DNA from: Pseudomonas asplenii
GTDB taxonomy: Bacteria > Pseudomonadota > Gammaproteobacteria > Pseudomonadales > Pseudomonadaceae
Assembly: GCF_001293465.1 (NCBI RefSeq)
Contig: NZ_JSYZ01000009.1
Location: 263,078 to 327,077, forward strand
Direction of reading: 5' to 3'
Length of the DNA stretch: 64,000 nucleotides
Under the pieces are notes generated by a model. It saw nothing but the letters and a program-made list of their open reading frames with translations. It was not told where the DNA came from and searched no databases. A program made the translations under genes and the position numbers. Shown piece after piece: positions 26,567 to 35,269 of the stretch (position 1 is its first letter; every line of letters starts with the position of its first letter).

Positions 26567-28785
26567 CCGCCACGCCTCATTTGGATGTCAGTTCGACGCT
26601 CGACCTCCGCCTGTATCGCGTGAGAGTCAGTGCGCACTTCAATAACCAGTGGCTTTTCAAGCAGCGCCCGCAAGCGCGCCTCGGCCGCAGGGGTCTCAAC
26701 GCCGGCAGTAACAGCCCGATTCGCGATACCTGCCGCCCAGGCATTCGCGCCCTCTACGGGCAGGCCGGCCGCAGTCATGCCGGTTTGCTGTTGAGCCAAG
26801 CGCTGAGCTTGCGCCGAGAGCCAATCGGACGACTCTTTTGGGTTCTTATCAGCAAGGTCTATCCGGTTCCGGTAGAAAGCGGTCTGGTAGGCCCGCTGGC
26901 CGTCATCCAGCAGGACGCTACGCTGGGCCATCTCAAGGCGGCCTTGGTCATCGGCCGTGGCACTCGCACCGCCGAGCTGGGTTGCTCCCAGGCCAACAGC
27001 GAGCGGCGCAAGCCATGGCGCGATGAAGCCACCAGGTTTCTTTTTGGCATCAGGGCCCACCCCGCCTGCTTGATCGAGCACACCGCCAACCCCGCCGCCA
27101 GGCCAGTTCGTGACGAACACTGAGGTCACACCCGTTGCCTCTTCCAACACCTTGCCCACCGCGATGTTCTTCAGCGTCTCAGGGCCACCCATGACCTTGT
27201 TGAGTAGAGCACCAGCGCCGGCTTTGGCGCCGCGCCCAGCGTAGTAACCACCGACGCCCAGTGCCGCGCCACCAAGCAGCATCTGTTCACCAGAAAGGTT
27301 CATGTCATCGAGCAAGTACCTGCCCATCTCGGCAAACTGCTTGTTCAACGGAGTCGCCATCCGGTCGATGGCCTCACCCAGGGTCGCTTTCATACGAGCC
27401 GCAGTGCCGCTGGCACTCTCGGTGTTCTCCTTGAGGTCACGGCCGATGACTGGCCCTGACTCCCCGATCTCCTTTGTCTGCTCCGACAAGGTCTTCAGGC
27501 GGTCGCCGGTCAACATGATCCGCATACCACGGATGGTGTCCTGGTCCATACCCTTGAAGACAACGCCCATGAACTTGCCGCGTTGCTCGTCGGTCTTCAT
27601 CTTGTCGTACTTGGCCTTGAGGTCGCCGAACACCTCTTGCGGGTTCCGTGAGCTACCGTCCTTATTGAAGAACTTCACACCGCTGCTCTTCGTGATCTGA
27701 TCGCGATACATCTTCGTGCTGAACACACGCAGCGTGGACTCGGCCAGGGTCCCGAGGCGATCCGGCTGCATCTCCACCGTTGATAGGGTTTCAGTGAACG
27801 CCAGCGTCTGAGCAATCGACATACCTGCGGCCGCAGCCGCACCACCGATTTTCGGGAAGATATCGGCAAGGTTCTCAAGCTCCGCGTTGCCGAGCCGGCC
27901 AGCCACAGTCATTTTTTGCAGCAGCTCCAGGGCAGCGCCTTCCTTGTTCAGATCGATGTTAAAGGCACTTGCACCCGCTACAACAGCCTTGCCCAAGACG
28001 GCCGAGTCCGCGCCAGTCACAGCGGTGGATTGACCGATAGCGTCGGCCGTTTTCTTGGACGGCTCGTACTTCACACCCGATGCGATCAGGGTATTGAAAC
28101 CACTGTCGACGTCCTCGCGGTTGATGCCGTAGGTCTTGGCGATCCGCCAGCCCTCGGCCCGCCACTCGTCCTTTTGCTCTGGCGTCATGTCCGCTGTTTG
28201 CTTGGTCCTGATCAACGACCGATCAAGGCGAGCGTTTCCGGTCAGCCCAGCCATGACACCGATACCGACGCCAAGCCCTGCAAGCTGGCCCTGCGCACTG
28301 CTGCCAAGCCCCTTGATCCGGTCGAACTCCTGACGAACACCCGCCGCGATAGTCTTCAGCACCCGCAGATTTCGGCCGCCGTTCTGCGCGAGTCGCCGGA
28401 AAGCCGACTCGGTCTTCTCGACGCTTTGCCTCAGCGGCTGCACTCCCTGTTTATCAGTGCTGGACAGCTCTGCTTTCGCATCGCGGGCAGCCTTGCGCGC
28501 TGCGTTCGCCATTTCCTTTAGCTCGGCTGACGTCTTGGTGATCACCAACTGAGTGTCTGTGCCAGCCTTCGCCGTGTCGCGCATTGCGTTGCGGATGACT
28601 TTGTAACTGGTGGCCCCGGCCTGGCCGACCTTGTTGATCGCCGCTCCGGCCTTCCAGCTTTCATCAGCGAGGGTTTTGGCACCATCCTTCCCGGCTTTGC
28701 GCAGGTCTGCATTAACCTGCGCGATTTCACGACGACTGTTGCCGGCATGAGCCTGAAAGCGCAGCGCAACTCGCAGATCACTCAT
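26563..28785 (-). CDS. Tail tape measure protein (TP901 family)
   Basis: 740 residues, mostly helical and rich in Ala, Lys and Gln. The TP901-type core (AVTGADSAVLGKAVVAGASAFNIDL, GNAELENLADIFPKIGGAAAAAGMSIAQTLAFTETLS) identifies it. Hydrophobic Gly/Ala stretches around residues 165-180 and 500-520 are the membrane-insertion-type segments of such proteins. Tail length in Mu-like phages follows this length. It is separated from the chaperone pair by a hairpin. Confidence 0.9.
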   Translation of the reverse strand: MSDLRVALRFQAHAGNSRREIAQVNADLRKAGKDGAKTLADESWKAGAAINKVGQAGATSYKVIRNAMRDTAKAGTDTQLVITKTSAELKEMANAARKAARDAKAELSSTDKQGVQPLRQSVEKTESAFRRLAQNGGRNLRVLKTIAAGVRQEFDRIKGLGSSAQGQLAGLGVGIGVMAGLTGNARLDRSLIRTKQTADMTPEQKDEWRAEGWRIAKTYGINREDVDSGFNTLIASGVKYEPSKKTADAIGQSTAVTGADSAVLGKAVVAGASAFNIDLNKEGAALELLQKMTVAGRLGNAELENLADIFPKIGGAAAAAGMSIAQTLAFTETLSTVEMQPDRLGTLAESTLRVFSTKMYRDQITKSSGVKFFNKDGSSRNPQEVFGDLKAKYDKMKTDEQRGKFMGVVFKGMDQDTIRGMRIMLTGDRLKTLSEQTKEIGESGPVIGRDLKENTESASGTAARMKATLGEAIDRMATPLNKQFAEMGRYLLDDMNLSGEQMLLGGAALGVGGYYAGRGAKAGAGALLNKVMGGPETLKNIAVGKVLEEATGVTSVFVTNWPGGGVGGVLDQAGGVGPDAKKKPGGFIAPWLAPLAVGLGATQLGGASATADDQGRLEMAQRSVLLDDGQRAYQTAFYRNRIDLADKNPKESSDWLSAQAQRLAQQQTGMTAAGLPVEGANAWAAGIANRAVTAGVETPAAEARLRALLEKPLVIEVRTDSHAIQAEVERRTDIQMRRGG

Positions 28786-28819
28786 TGATGGGTACTCCCG
28801 AACGTCTTACAGATACAAG

Positions 28820-28841
28820 AAAGGCTCGATGTCGAGCCTTT
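28820..28841 (-). terminator. Hairpin between the tail chaperone and tape measure genes
   Basis: AAAGGCTCG and CGAGCCTTT form a perfect 9-bp stem with a 4-base loop just after the frameshifted chaperone stop. The minus-strand tail TTTCTTGT is a weak U-tract, suggesting partial termination or mRNA protection ahead of the tape measure gene. Confidence 0.5.
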
Positions 28842-28843
28842 GG

Positions 28844-29352
28844 TTATTTGGGTTTGGGGAGAGGCATTCGCTTACGCTGGCTGACATAGCGCGTTGTCTT
28901 GACCTTGCCGATGATCAGATCAATACGGGCATCAATCTCAGGCTTGGTCATACGCCGGACCTCATCCAGTCGATAGCCGCGCTGGACTAGTCCGTGCTCG
29001 ATTCGCCGCCAGTCGGCGAGTCTGCGCTCGGCGGCATAAGCTTTTTTTCCAGTTCCTCATCAGCATCAGCAATCACGCCGAGGTCAAACTCGGCCAGCGA
29101 TGATCGGAGCAGGTCCGTCGTCAGATGCTCAGGCGGGATATCGCCCAGGGCGAGCAATTGGCGACGGTAGACCTCTACTGTCACCAACTGAAGCGGACCG
29201 TTCGGATGCAGCTCTTGAGCCGCGATCAGGTCACCAGTGACGGGCATCCTCAGCGTGAAGCGCTTGTGGAGACTACCGGCGTAATACACGCCGATTCGCA
29301 GTTCCCCGGAGATGGTCAGACCGTCCCACTGCTTGTTCGATTGATCGTCCAT
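28844..29352 (-). CDS. Tail assembly chaperone gp41-gp42 fusion made by -1 frameshift
   Basis: The zero-frame product begins at the ATG at 29352 and reaches EELEKK. At A AAA AAG (minus strand, 29047-29041) a -1 slip puts the ribosome into an overlapping frame that stays open for 65 more codons: AYAAERRLADWRRIEHGLV and onward to a TAA at 28846-28844. The product is 169 residues. This is the arrangement of Mu gp41/gp42 and lambda G/GT, where the long form recruits tail tube subunits to the tape measure. The second-frame extension has no start of its own. Confidence 0.85.
28987..29352 (-). CDS. Tail assembly chaperone, unshifted form (Mu gp41-like)
   Basis: 121 residues, ending 18 codons after the slippery site when no frameshift occurs. 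Begins MDDQSNKQWDGLTI and carries FTLRMPVTGDLIAAQEL, a tail-chaperone pattern. The ORF can be opened further upstream, but that part overlaps the tail tube gene and its start is unlikely. Confidence 0.75.
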   Translation of the reverse strand: MDDQSNKQWDGLTISGELRIGVYYAGSLHKRFTLRMPVTGDLIAAQELHPNGPLQLVTVEVYRRQLLALGDIPPEHLTTDLLRSSLAEFDLGVIADADEELEKKLMPPSADSPTGGESSTD

Positions 29353-29356
29353 GGCC

Positions 29357-29728
29357 TTACTCGGTGTAGTAGTTGAGAGCTGCAATGGTCAGGTCGCGGG
29401 TTGCTTCACCCTCAACCTGATACTTGCTACCCATTTCCATCAGCGAGCAGCCGGTCCATGTCTGGCGCTTGCTGCCCCCATCCTGCGGATAGATGGTCAA
29501 CTTCGCGTCCATTAAGGCACGCCAGTCCGGCTCGCCGCTCTTGGGGATCGGCACAGCAATCTTCAGCTCATGCTCTTCGATGCCCTTGGCAGTTCCTGTC
29601 GGCCGCCCAGTTCGGTTCATCGTCTTGACGATCTTTCGGCCGGTCTTGAGGCTCGGCTCAACGCTGGTGACTTCGTAGTCGGTGCCGTTGATCTCCAGGA
29701 CAATCTGTCCCACATAGTTATCAGCCAT
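29357..29728 (-). CDS. Tail tube protein, Mu gpM
   Basis: 123 residues. MADNYVGQIVLEINGTDYEV at the N-terminus, ending in TIAALNYYTE, is typical of the phage tail tube family of Mu gpM (DUF2597-like). It polymerises inside the sheath to make the DNA channel. It directly follows the sheath gene with a good ribosome-binding site (GGAGG). Confidence 0.9.
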   Translation of the reverse strand: MADNYVGQIVLEINGTDYEVTSVEPSLKTGRKIVKTMNRTGRPTGTAKGIEEHELKIAVPIPKSGEPDWRALMDAKLTIYPQDGGSKRQTWTGCSLMEMGSKYQVEGEATRDLTIAALNYYTE

Positions 29729-29742
29729 TGGATGCTCCCTCC

Positions 29743-30840
29743 TTACAAGAGCAGGTCAATGCGTCCGGCGAACACGTGCAGGCCGTTGACGACATCGGTT
29801 GGAATGGTGGCATTGACCCGGTTCACGTCCTGGGCCGAGCGCTCGACGACCAGGCCGTCTGCGTTTTCCTCAACCGCCTCGATGATTTCCAGTTCCTCCA
29901 GCTTGGTAAGGACGTCCAGCAACTCGCCACGGACGGCAGCCGGAGTCTTCGCCGAGAGCTTGGAGCGCGGGAAGCGCAGGCGGATACGGTCACGACAGGC
30001 GCCACGAACATATTGCAGCGTTCGAATCGTGGTCAGATCGAGCAGGGAGACATCAGTGGCTCCGGCCGCCGACTTCGTATAAGTAGTGACTGCACGGACG
30101 ATCTGAATCACGTCACCCGCCGCCACCTCCAGAGGCGTCACACCATTCGCCAGGGCGGTTTCCTGTTCGGTACGACCGAGACGCTTGGTGATGACCGGAA
30201 CCTGGATGCCACTGAGGACCAGCGTGTTCAACGGGCGAGCCGGATCTTCTTCGGAAGCGATCATTGCAGCGTAGGCAGCGGCGACTTGTCGGGCCGTCGA
30301 CGTAGTGCCCGGCAAAACGGCCAGGCTGATCAAACCAGAGTTGAGCGATGCTGCCAGCGTGGTTGCAGCCGACAGCGTACTGGTCAGAGCCCCCACGCCG
30401 ATGATGCTTTGCTGCTCAACGGAATCGGTGTAGGTGTTGAGATGTGTGCGCAAGGCTGTCATGGCCGTCTGACTGAACCATGCCGGAACCAGGATCGTGA
30501 AACCACCCAACGCAGTTGCATCCAACGCAGCGGCAATGCTCGGTTCTGCATCGCCCTCAGCAACCACACCCACAGCGGAGATGGAAACATAACGATAGGC
30601 GCTGATTGCCGCGCCGACCATCTCTTCGGCCACTGGACCGAACAGGGCACCAGCCTCGGCAGCACTGTAGACTTCAGTTGGAGTGTTTGCAGCGACAGTT
30701 GCCTCCGGGCCGAGCGGCACAACCAGGCAGATGCGTTGCTTATTGGTCGGCAGTGTCCGTACCGCCAGGCTGGTATTGAACTCAATGTAAACGCCCGGTT
30801 TGCGAATCGACGCCGGGATGGTGTCAAAGGGAATCGTCAT
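29743..30840 (-). CDS. Contractile tail sheath protein, Mu gpL
   Basis: 365 residues. The N-terminus FDTIPASIRKPGVYIEFNTS and the central KRLGRTEQETALANGVTPLEVAAGDV and IRTLQYVRGACRDRIRLRFPRSKL segments identify the subtilisin-like sheath family. The presence of sheath and tube shows that the virion has a contractile (Mu-type) tail. It overlaps the DUF2635 stop by 4 bases. Confidence 0.92.
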   Translation of the reverse strand: MTIPFDTIPASIRKPGVYIEFNTSLAVRTLPTNKQRICLVVPLGPEATVAANTPTEVYSAAEAGALFGPVAEEMVGAAISAYRYVSISAVGVVAEGDAEPSIAAALDATALGGFTILVPAWFSQTAMTALRTHLNTYTDSVEQQSIIGVGALTSTLSAATTLAASLNSGLISLAVLPGTTSTARQVAAAYAAMIASEEDPARPLNTLVLSGIQVPVITKRLGRTEQETALANGVTPLEVAAGDVIQIVRAVTTYTKSAAGATDVSLLDLTTIRTLQYVRGACRDRIRLRFPRSKLSAKTPAAVRGELLDVLTKLEELEIIEAVEENADGLVVERSAQDVNRVNATIPTDVVNGLHVFAGRIDLLL

Positions 30841-31022
30841 TCATCCGCTCCTTTTCTAGCGGTTCTTTTGGCACTGCTCTGGGCGAGCAGCAATTCGCCC
30901 GAAGCGATCCGGCGGCGGTAGTAGGAGGTATCCGGCACCTCGACCACTTCTTGCCCGATCTGCTTACGTGGGTCAGCTTCCATGGGCACTGTCAGCCCAA
31001 GCGCAGCGGTGACTTGCATCAC
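30837..31022 (-). CDS. Small DUF2635 protein (Mu gp38 position)
   Basis: 61 residues; VPMEADPRKQIGQEVVEVPDTSYYRRRIASGEL is the DUF2635 pattern found between gp37 and the sheath gene in Mu-like phages. The family's role is unknown. Overlaps both neighbours by 4 bases. The first two codons are both ATG. Confidence 0.8.
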   Translation of the reverse strand: MMQVTAALGLTVPMEADPRKQIGQEVVEVPDTSYYRRRIASGELLLAQSSAKRTARKGADE

Positions 31023-31588
31023 ACGTCCCTCAATTCAATGGTGTCGGTTGCCACAGGCTCAGGAATGCCCGATGGCGCGTGGTATTCCATGTCGATACCC
31101 AGGAAGTCCGGCAGCGCCTGCTTCGGCTTCACCCAATCCAGTTCGATCACGAACGACTGCCCAAGAACAGACAGGTGATCGCTCGAGAGCTTGCCGTTGA
31201 CCAGGTTGGATAGTTCTGTCGGAGTGATTGCCGCGCGGTCAGGCCAGGGCTGCCAGTCGGTAAGCTGGTGCATGCAGGCCTCCCACAGTTCATAACTCCC
31301 GATGTCCTTCTGCCCATACCCTCGGCGAGTTTCCCGCTCGCCCCGAGGGTGTCGGGTAGCGATCACGAGGCGAAAGGTGATCGGCACGTTGTAGCGCTCC
31401 TGGCTCCGCTTCTTGAACGTCGCTTTTGGCACCATTACCAGCACTGCCGGACAGCGCTTGAGCAGGCCGGACAACAGATCCGGGTCACTCAACTCGCCGC
31501 CGTAGCTTTCAACGGTGAGGTTACGAAGCGGGCCGGCCAGTTCCTTGAGCCTCGCCTCAATCAGATCCTCCAGTTCGCCGAGCATCAC
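31019..31588 (-). CDS. Mu gp37-like neck/tail completion protein (DUF1834)
   Basis: 189 residues. LGELEDLIEARLKELAG at the start, RYNVPITFRLVIATRHPRGERETRRGYG in the middle and FVIELDWVK near the end match the DUF1834/gp37 group. In Mu it belongs to the head-tail joining set. The gene is coupled to gp36 by a 4-base overlap. Confidence 0.8.
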   Translation of the reverse strand: MMLGELEDLIEARLKELAGPLRNLTVESYGGELSDPDLLSGLLKRCPAVLVMVPKATFKKRSQERYNVPITFRLVIATRHPRGERETRRGYGQKDIGSYELWEACMHQLTDWQPWPDRAAITPTELSNLVNGKLSSDHLSVLGQSFVIELDWVKPKQALPDFLGIDMEYHAPSGIPEPVATDTIELRDV

Positions 31589-32076
31589 AGCCCCCTCAAA
31601 CTGCGGCGATCCATCAGCCGGGGCTGACTGGTGATCTGCATACCCGACCGGCCCGCCTCTGCCGCGCCGCGCTCCTTGTCTTCCTGGGCCAGCGTTTCCA
31701 GGCGCTTTAATACGTCCTTGTAGATCACTCGCACGGTCGAGCCTTCTTTTCCGGCGTCGTCGTACAGGTGATAGCGAGCGATCTCGGCCAGGTCATCAGC
31801 AACCCAGGACGGAGCATCCTCACCGTCCGGCCGATAGCGCAGGTAAAACGAAATCTCGCTGCGCGCCCGAGTCACCGCGTCGGCGATCCTTGCCAGCGTC
31901 ATGACAGCGATAGACACGTCTTCGGCGTCCCAATCGTCCAGTGGCTCACCAGCCGCCGCAGCTACCAACAGCTCCGGCTCAATGACACGTTTCCCATCCG
32001 GGACAGCGACCTGCGTAATATCGCGGGCCCCGAAACGGACCAGGAGCTGGCTGGCGGACGGCAGCGAGATTTTCAT
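31585..32076 (-). CDS. Mu gp36-like head-tail connector (DUF1320)
   Basis: 163 residues; the all-helical DUF1320 core is visible as DVSIAVMTLARIADAVTRARSEISFYLRYR and ADDLAEIARYHLYDDAG. It is the head-completion adaptor in Mu-like phages. It overlaps the gp35-like gene and the DUF1834 gene by 4 bases each. Confidence 0.8.
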   Translation of the reverse strand: MKISLPSASQLLVRFGARDITQVAVPDGKRVIEPELLVAAAAGEPLDDWDAEDVSIAVMTLARIADAVTRARSEISFYLRYRPDGEDAPSWVADDLAEIARYHLYDDAGKEGSTVRVIYKDVLKRLETLAQEDKERGAAEAGRSGMQITSQPRLMDRRSLRGL

Positions 32077-32564
32077 TTGCTCCCGCCCTTGCTGGCCCGA
32101 CCCTTGCCCTTGGCGGGCTGTTCAACAGGCGTCGCTGGCTGGTCAGCTGGGGTCTGCGCCGATTCGTCCTGGTGCAGCTCCACTGGCTTGTCAGCGGCCG
32201 CTACCGGATCGACCGGAGCCCCTTGAGCAACAGGCCCCGACTGATCACCTTCCAGGGTCACAGCTGGAAGGCTGACCACTGGAGCAGCCACAGGCGCAAC
32301 GACTGTTTCATTCGCTTGCGACTGGGAATCCGCAGAGGTGTTGGGCGCTTGCGGTACAGCGCTTTGCGAGGCGTTGTCATTGTTTTCGTCCCCTACCTGG
32401 TCGAAACCGTCTTCCTCATAGGCGAGGAGCAACTGCGGCTCTTTATCCAGAGCACGCAACTGGGCCTCGGTGAAGAAGTCATCGGCATAGCGGGTTGGTT
32501 TGCTCGGGTGAGCAACACCGCAACGCCGGAACCCGTTGTGCTTGGACGTGATAACAATCGTCAT
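32073..32564 (-). CDS. Mu gp35-like protein (HI1506-type N-terminus, acidic tail)
   Basis: 163 residues from the ATG at 32564, which follows GGGGGG; the frame continues upstream into the head gene. The first 60 residues (MTIVITSKHNGFRRCGVAHPS, YADDFFTEAQLRALDKEPQLLL) resemble the FluMu gp35/HI1506 family. Residues 60-163 are low-complexity Ala/Pro/Gln/Val-rich and probably disordered. It may act in head decoration or completion. Confidence 0.7.
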   Translation of the reverse strand: MTIVITSKHNGFRRCGVAHPSKPTRYADDFFTEAQLRALDKEPQLLLAYEEDGFDQVGDENNDNASQSAVPQAPNTSADSQSQANETVVAPVAAPVVSLPAVTLEGDQSGPVAQGAPVDPVAAADKPVELHQDESAQTPADQPATPVEQPAKGKGRASKGGSK

Positions 32565-32574
32565 ACCGCCCCCC

Positions 32575-33468
32575 TTAGCCGAGCCAGCTCGGCGACAGAA
32601 CCTCGGCGGTACCAGCCCACTCGTTGCCCGCATTGGCGTCTTTCACGACGATTTTGCGGGCTGCACCTTCCAGGCTGGACGGCACGACCAGGAGGCCCGG
32701 ATTGATCCCGAGCGGACGACCACCATCAGCGGTGAAAGCCTTCATGGCCGCACGGGCCTTCCCGTAGTTTTCAGGGGTAAGCGGGGCTTTCGAGCAGTAA
32801 GCGAACTGCCAGAATCCGAAGCCGGCATTTACACGGGCATCAACGCCATAGCGGTACTCATCGCGCATGAAGACGTTTTCGTCATCCATGTTCGTCATGG
32901 CTTTCAGATCGTAGTTGCGACGATTCTGAAAGATGATCGGCTTGAGCGCGCGACTGGTGTCGAGCAGGTACCAGGCCGGGCCGTCACCGTCCTGAAAGTT
33001 GCTGACCGAAACGGCCGAACCGGTGCCGTCAGTGGATGGATAGACCGGGTGGTCGACGTCGAAGAAGTATTGCCCGTCGTAACAGGTCGTGGTCAGACCG
33101 GCTTTCAGCAGAGCGAAAACCAGCTCATCAGGATGCGCAGTCGATGCTCGCCCCATTTCCTGGAACAGCGGCTTGTAAACGCCGATCTCGTCGTCTTCGA
33201 TAGCGTCCCGAGGGACACCGACAGACGCTTCATACTTCTTGTTGGTAATCGTGTAACCGTGTGCAGCCATGCTCTTGAGCACGCGGTCACCGATCCACTC
33301 ACGGAAGGTCGGGAATTGTCCCAACCAACCGTAAGTGTTGCTGGCCGACGAGGACGGAACGAGCGTAGCAATGCGCTGCCAGTCACTCGGAGTTGCGGCC
33401 TGTGCATTCTGAAACTCAGCCTTGAACGCAGTGAAAAGCGCGGTCAGGGCACCTTGGGTAATGATCAT
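32575..33468 (-). CDS. Major head subunit, Mu gpT
   Basis: 297 residues. The gpT family is shown by ITQGALTALFTAFKAEFQNA, TYGWLGQFPTFREWIGDRVL, ASVGVPRDAIEDDEIGVY and ADGGRPLGINPGLLVVPSSLEG. It has the HK97 capsid fold and is expected to be the most abundant head protein. It follows the protease/scaffold gene, the usual Mu order. Confidence 0.93.
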   Translation of the reverse strand: MIITQGALTALFTAFKAEFQNAQAATPSDWQRIATLVPSSSASNTYGWLGQFPTFREWIGDRVLKSMAAHGYTITNKKYEASVGVPRDAIEDDEIGVYKPLFQEMGRASTAHPDELVFALLKAGLTTTCYDGQYFFDVDHPVYPSTDGTGSAVSVSNFQDGDGPAWYLLDTSRALKPIIFQNRRNYDLKAMTNMDDENVFMRDEYRYGVDARVNAGFGFWQFAYCSKAPLTPENYGKARAAMKAFTADGGRPLGINPGLLVVPSSLEGAARKIVVKDANAGNEWAGTAEVLSPSWLG

Positions 33469-33498
33469 GACTACTACCTTATGATTGTGGCGAGGCGC

Positions 33499-34470
33499 TT
33501 ACGCCTTGCCCTTGATGAAATCGGCCTCGCTCATACCCAGCAGCTTGGCGACTTTTTGCTCTTCAGCATTGAGGGCGGTGACGGTGCCGTCAGGCTTGCG
33601 CTCACCCAAGCCACTCGGATTCCCCACAGCCGGGGCGGCAGCGATGAAGTCCTTGAGGCGTTGCAGACCGTCTGCGTCCTTACAACTCGCCCGGTGGTAC
33701 TCCAGGGTTGCCGGGACAATCTTTCCGGCCTTGGTTGCCTCGGCGAGTACCGCTTCGACTTCCTTGCTGTGTTCAGCCTGTTTGTGCTCCGCCACGGCCT
33801 GTTCGGCGTTGGCTGCACGTAGCAGCAGGGCGTCGTAATCACCGCGAGGGACGAACTGCGCCAGATTCGGCTGCTCGGAGTTGGCGGCTTGGGCGGTGGT
33901 CTTGAGTTGGGTTGCGGCCGCGATGGCCTGTTCTTCGGTTGCCGCATCGGACAAGCCGAGCGCGATCAAAAGCGCAGCTGGTAAGGTCACTGGCTGGATC
34001 TCCTGGTTTTCTTGGTTGAGGGCGGTCAGGTAGAAGTTCGGCGTGTTCGTCAGGCCGGCGCTGACCAGGCGTACGATCCGACTGGTGTCGGGGTCGTAAT
34101 CGAATACGGGAGAGAGAAAGCGGTACTCGCGGCTTCCAACCTGGTCCGATCCACGGGGCGTCCAGTCGACGAGGCCCCACAGCGCTCCAGCACGGATATC
34201 CAATTGCTTGATCCAGCCGGAGGCCGGGGCCTCTTCGCCCTTGGCGGCGCGATGTTGGGTCGCATGTTCCCAGTCAATCGGCAGGTCGATAGAACGGCTG
34301 TCGAAGTTCGAACGCACCAGGACTCCGGCCTGATCGTCGAACAGCCACTGTCGACCATCTCGACCAGAGACCATCGGGCCGGAAGGAATCAGTTCGACCC
34401 AGTCGGGAGCCTTGCCGTCAGAGACGGTGGCGGAGAGGTCAGTATTGAGTGCGAGAAGTGTCTTTTTCAT
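33499..34470 (-). CDS. Head protease and scaffold protein, Mu gpI/gpZ
   Basis: 323 residues. The N-terminal protease part has WVELIPSGPMVSGRDGR, LPIDWEHATQHRAAKGEEAPASGWI and FLSPVFDYD typical of Mu I (peptidase U35). The C-terminal helical half is the scaffold, which in Mu is also made separately as gpZ. The start codon lies at the 3' foot of a small hairpin (34469-34490) and there is no usual Shine-Dalgarno sequence. A promoter with a perfect 22-bp palindrome lies upstream. Confidence 0.88.
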   Translation of the reverse strand: MKKTLLALNTDLSATVSDGKAPDWVELIPSGPMVSGRDGRQWLFDDQAGVLVRSNFDSRSIDLPIDWEHATQHRAAKGEEAPASGWIKQLDIRAGALWGLVDWTPRGSDQVGSREYRFLSPVFDYDPDTSRIVRLVSAGLTNTPNFYLTALNQENQEIQPVTLPAALLIALGLSDAATEEQAIAAATQLKTTAQAANSEQPNLAQFVPRGDYDALLLRAANAEQAVAEHKQAEHSKEVEAVLAEATKAGKIVPATLEYHRASCKDADGLQRLKDFIAAAPAVGNPSGLGERKPDGTVTALNAEEQKVAKLLGMSEADFIKGKA

Positions 34471-34490
34471 GCCGCCATGATGTGCGGCAT
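34469..34490 (-). promoter_or_regulatory. Hairpin over the protease start codon
   Basis: A 7-bp perfect stem (ATGCCGC / GCGGCAT) with an 8-base loop includes the first two bases of the ATG and the space where the ribosome would bind. It could control translation of the protease/scaffold protein. Confidence 0.5.
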
Positions 34491-34565
34491 GAGTGAGGCG
34501 GGAAGTTTCAGCGCGGTTTAAGGTTTCAACCGCTGGAAGGGATGAGGCTTAGGTACGGAAGACGG

Positions 34566-34627
34566 TCATTCTATACGTATAGAATGAATTCCGGCGCGAC
34601 TATCATGCAGTCGTAGCCCTACGGCAA
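34566..34627 (-). promoter_or_regulatory. Promoter with perfect 22-bp palindrome upstream of the protease gene
   Basis: On the minus strand TTGCCG (34622-34627), a 17-base spacer and GATAGT (34599-34604) look like a sigma-70 promoter. From about +5 onward lies a 22-bp perfect palindrome at 34566-34587 whose half is TCATTCTATAC. Its position overlaps the expected transcript start, like a repressor operator. The 250-base gap 34471-34720 that holds it contains no coding frame. Confidence 0.6.
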
Positions 34628-34692
34628 AATCTAACGCTGGTCTAACGCCGTGTTCAGACACTACCCGCCATCGTTGTACCGCCAAGCCCCCT

Positions 34693-34717
34693 AAAACGCC
34701 TCCAGCGCGTTTTTTTT
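34693..34717. terminator. Intrinsic terminator after gpG
   Basis: AAAACGC / GCGTTTT stem with T8 on the plus strand and TTTTAG on the minus strand. It lies just after the gpG stop and may end the upstream head transcript before the next promoter begins. Confidence 0.55.
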
Positions 34718-34720
34718 AAA

Positions 34721-35269
34721 TCAGCCCTGGAGCGGGCTCGACAGGTAGTCAGAGATGATAGCGATGATCTCAGCGTCATCATCAGACGACAGGCCCAGAT
34801 AAGGGCGAGCAACAATATCCGCCGAGTGCGCACCGCGAGTTGCCCACTGCGCGAAGTTCGATCTGCTGCGACTCACAAAGCGATTACCCACCACTCCATT
34901 CTTTTCACGGAAGTAGACCTGTTGCGACCGGGCGGCGTGCTCGATCTTACCCCCAAGCTGATGGATCGCTGCATACGGGCGGTCAGATCCAAACTCCAGC
35001 TCGTTGCCTGTAACCCGGTGGCGGATGGTGTCTTGCAGATTCCCATCTTCCCGCAAGATCCTGTTCGTGCGCTTCCTCGCGAGCGTTGATGCTGCCAGCG
35101 GCGCCCAGGGCGAGCCGTCCGGGGCTACTTGCTGGCTGAACCTGTTGTCAGTCGACTGGTGCAGGTATTCAGCGATGTCCAGGAGCGGAACCCGCAGATC
35201 ACCAATCCGATCAGCCAACTCGCCCAGCGCAGCGCCCAGCCGGCTGTCGTCCAGCTCAACATTAATCAT
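34721..35269 (-). CDS. Virion morphogenesis protein, Mu gpG
   Basis: 182 residues from the ATG at 35269 with GCAGGAG in front. The family pattern is IAEYLHQSTDNRFSQQVAPDGSPWAPLAASTLARK and ELEFGSDRPYAAIHQLGGK. Mu gpG is a head-tail morphogenesis protein (gp31). It follows the MuF-type gene with a short gap. Confidence 0.88.
   Translation of the reverse strand: MINVELDDSRLGAALGELADRIGDLRVPLLDIAEYLHQSTDNRFSQQVAPDGSPWAPLAASTLARKRTNRILREDGNLQDTIRHRVTGNELEFGSDRPYAAIHQLGGKIEHAARSQQVYFREKNGVVGNRFVSRSRSNFAQWATRGAHSADIVARPYLGLSSDDDAEIIAIISDYLSSPLQG

Noticed and set aside
34012..34521. Plus-strand 169-codon frame across the protease gene and the gap
   Set aside because: It is mostly the antisense of the protease gene, with no ribosome site and no recognisable protein pattern.
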